Assembly: GCA_015057205.1 (NCBI GenBank) | Contig: SVEW01000057.1 | Span: forward strand, 1-13,963 | Origin: Lachnospiraceae bacterium | GTDB taxonomy: Bacteria; Bacillota; Clostridia; Lachnospirales; Lachnospiraceae | DNA length: 13,963 bases | Direction: 5' to 3' | Shown here: piece by piece, positions 13,545-13,963 of the stretch | How positions within the stretch are numbered: position 1 is the first letter of the stretch | How the letters are laid out: every line of letters begins with the position of its first letter | Notes under the pieces: generated by a model | Told to the model about the DNA's origin: nothing | Databases searched by the model: none | What the model saw: the letters and a program-made list of their open reading frames with translations, nothing else | Made by a program: the position numbers and the translations under genes

Positions 13545-13963
13545 TTAGTTAAAATATCTCTTTAAGAGTCCTTCAAATGCCTTACCGTGTCTTGCTTCAT
13601 CACGTCCCATTTCATGTACAGTATCATGAATTGCATCAAGATTAAGTGCTTTAGCACGTTTTGCAAGATCCATCTTTCCAGCGGTAGCACCGCATTCAGC
13701 GTCAACACGCATTTCAAGGTTCTTCTTGGTGGAATCGGTAACAACTTCGCCTAATAATTCGGCAAATTTTGCTGCATGTTCAGCCTCTTCCCAGGCAGCC
13801 TTTTCATAATAAAGACCAACTTCCGGATAGCCTTCTCTGTGAGCAACTCTTGCCATTGCAAGGTACATACCAACTTCACTGCATTCTCCTTCAAAATTAG
13901 CGCGCAAATCTTTGATAATATCCTCCGGAACACCCTTAGCAACGCCAACTACGTGTTCGCAAG
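13545..13963 (-). CDS. Rubrerythrin-family diiron protein, 5' end missing
   Basis: Rubrerythrins reduce hydrogen peroxide at a diiron site in the cytoplasm of anaerobes. The 138 visible residues begin CEHVVGVAKG and include the ferritin-like ligand motifs GECSE, EEAEH (an ExxH pair) and DEARH (a second ExxH pair), then end LLKRYFN and stop. The frame is open to the window edge, so the true start lies outside; the internal TTG at 13907 is not a credible start. No C-terminal rubredoxin domain follows the diiron domain. It may be a short rubredoxin-less form or a reversed rubrerythrin with an N-terminal rubredoxin domain beyond the window. It is convergent with the ABC operon, which is unrelated in function as far as can be seen. 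Confidence 0.9.
   Translation of the reverse strand, partial: CEHVVGVAKGVPEDIIKDLRANFEGECSEVGMYLAMARVAHREGYPEVGLYYEKAAWEEAEHAAKFAELLGEVVTDSTKKNLEMRVDAECGATAGKMDLAKRAKALNLDAIHDTVHEMGRDEARHGKAFEGLLKRYFN

Noticed and set aside
13905..13907. TTG at 13907 as the rubrerythrin start
   Set aside because: The frame continues upstream to the window edge with typical family sequence (CEHVVGVAKG), so the start lies outside.
1..13963. CRISPR arrays, tRNA or rRNA genes, insertion sequences
   Set aside because: No regularly spaced repeats, cloverleaf-like sequences, transposase-like proteins or terminal inverted repeats were seen on reading both strands; a tool scan was not possible.

Overview
The window looks like chromosome from a spore-forming, anaerobic member of the Clostridia, most likely Lachnospiraceae. 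This rests on a mid-to-low G+C sequence with strong AGGAGG-type ribosome binding sites, a metG-tatD-rsmA block followed by a SpoIID/SpoIIQ-like sporulation pair, a TPR-GGDEF protein, and a clostridial-type rubrerythrin. The assignment is inferred from gene content and protein style; no database was searched.

Bases 1-911 are an accessory flank. It holds the 3' end of an acidic small protein, then a secreted or membrane-tethered protein with a domain resembling the polymorphic toxin type 37 (Ntox37-like) fold, closed by its own hairpin terminator. A 74-residue two-helix membrane protein (932-1156) lies between that terminator and a second, very regular terminator (1161-1200). A good sigma-A promoter (TTGAAA-17-TATACT) then starts the housekeeping block.

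Bases 1293-10726 hold eight same-strand genes with short gaps and no recognisable internal terminator: metG (methionyl-tRNA synthetase), tatD (metal-dependent DNase), rsmA/ksgA (16S rRNA dimethyladenosine transferase), a SpoIID-like peptidoglycan lytic transglycosylase, a SpoIIQ-like LytM-domain membrane protein whose zinc ligands are all replaced, a soluble TPR-coiled coil-GGDEF diguanylate cyclase, an MBOAT O-acyltransferase (AlgI/DltB type) and its DHHW-motif partner (AlgJ-like). A terminator at 10739-10768 closes the run. The MBOAT/DHHW pair probably O-acetylates a cell-surface or exported polymer, and the cyclase just upstream may tie this to c-di-GMP; both are inferences from context.

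Bases 10779-13495 form a second unit with its own strong promoter (TTGACA-17-TATATA), whose start region is covered by repeated ACTGT half-sites. It encodes a short YtrA-type GntR repressor, an ABC ATPase with unusual signature and D-loop sequences, a six-helix membrane protein, a 39-residue microprotein overlapping both neighbours, and a second six-helix membrane protein. This layout resembles self-regulated YtrA/YtrB-type exporters or envelope-stress sensing systems. The membrane components are not ones I recognise, so this unit and the microprotein are the best candidates for something undescribed.

A 12-bp-stem hairpin (13504-13532) separates it from a convergent, window-truncated rubrerythrin-family gene on the minus strand.
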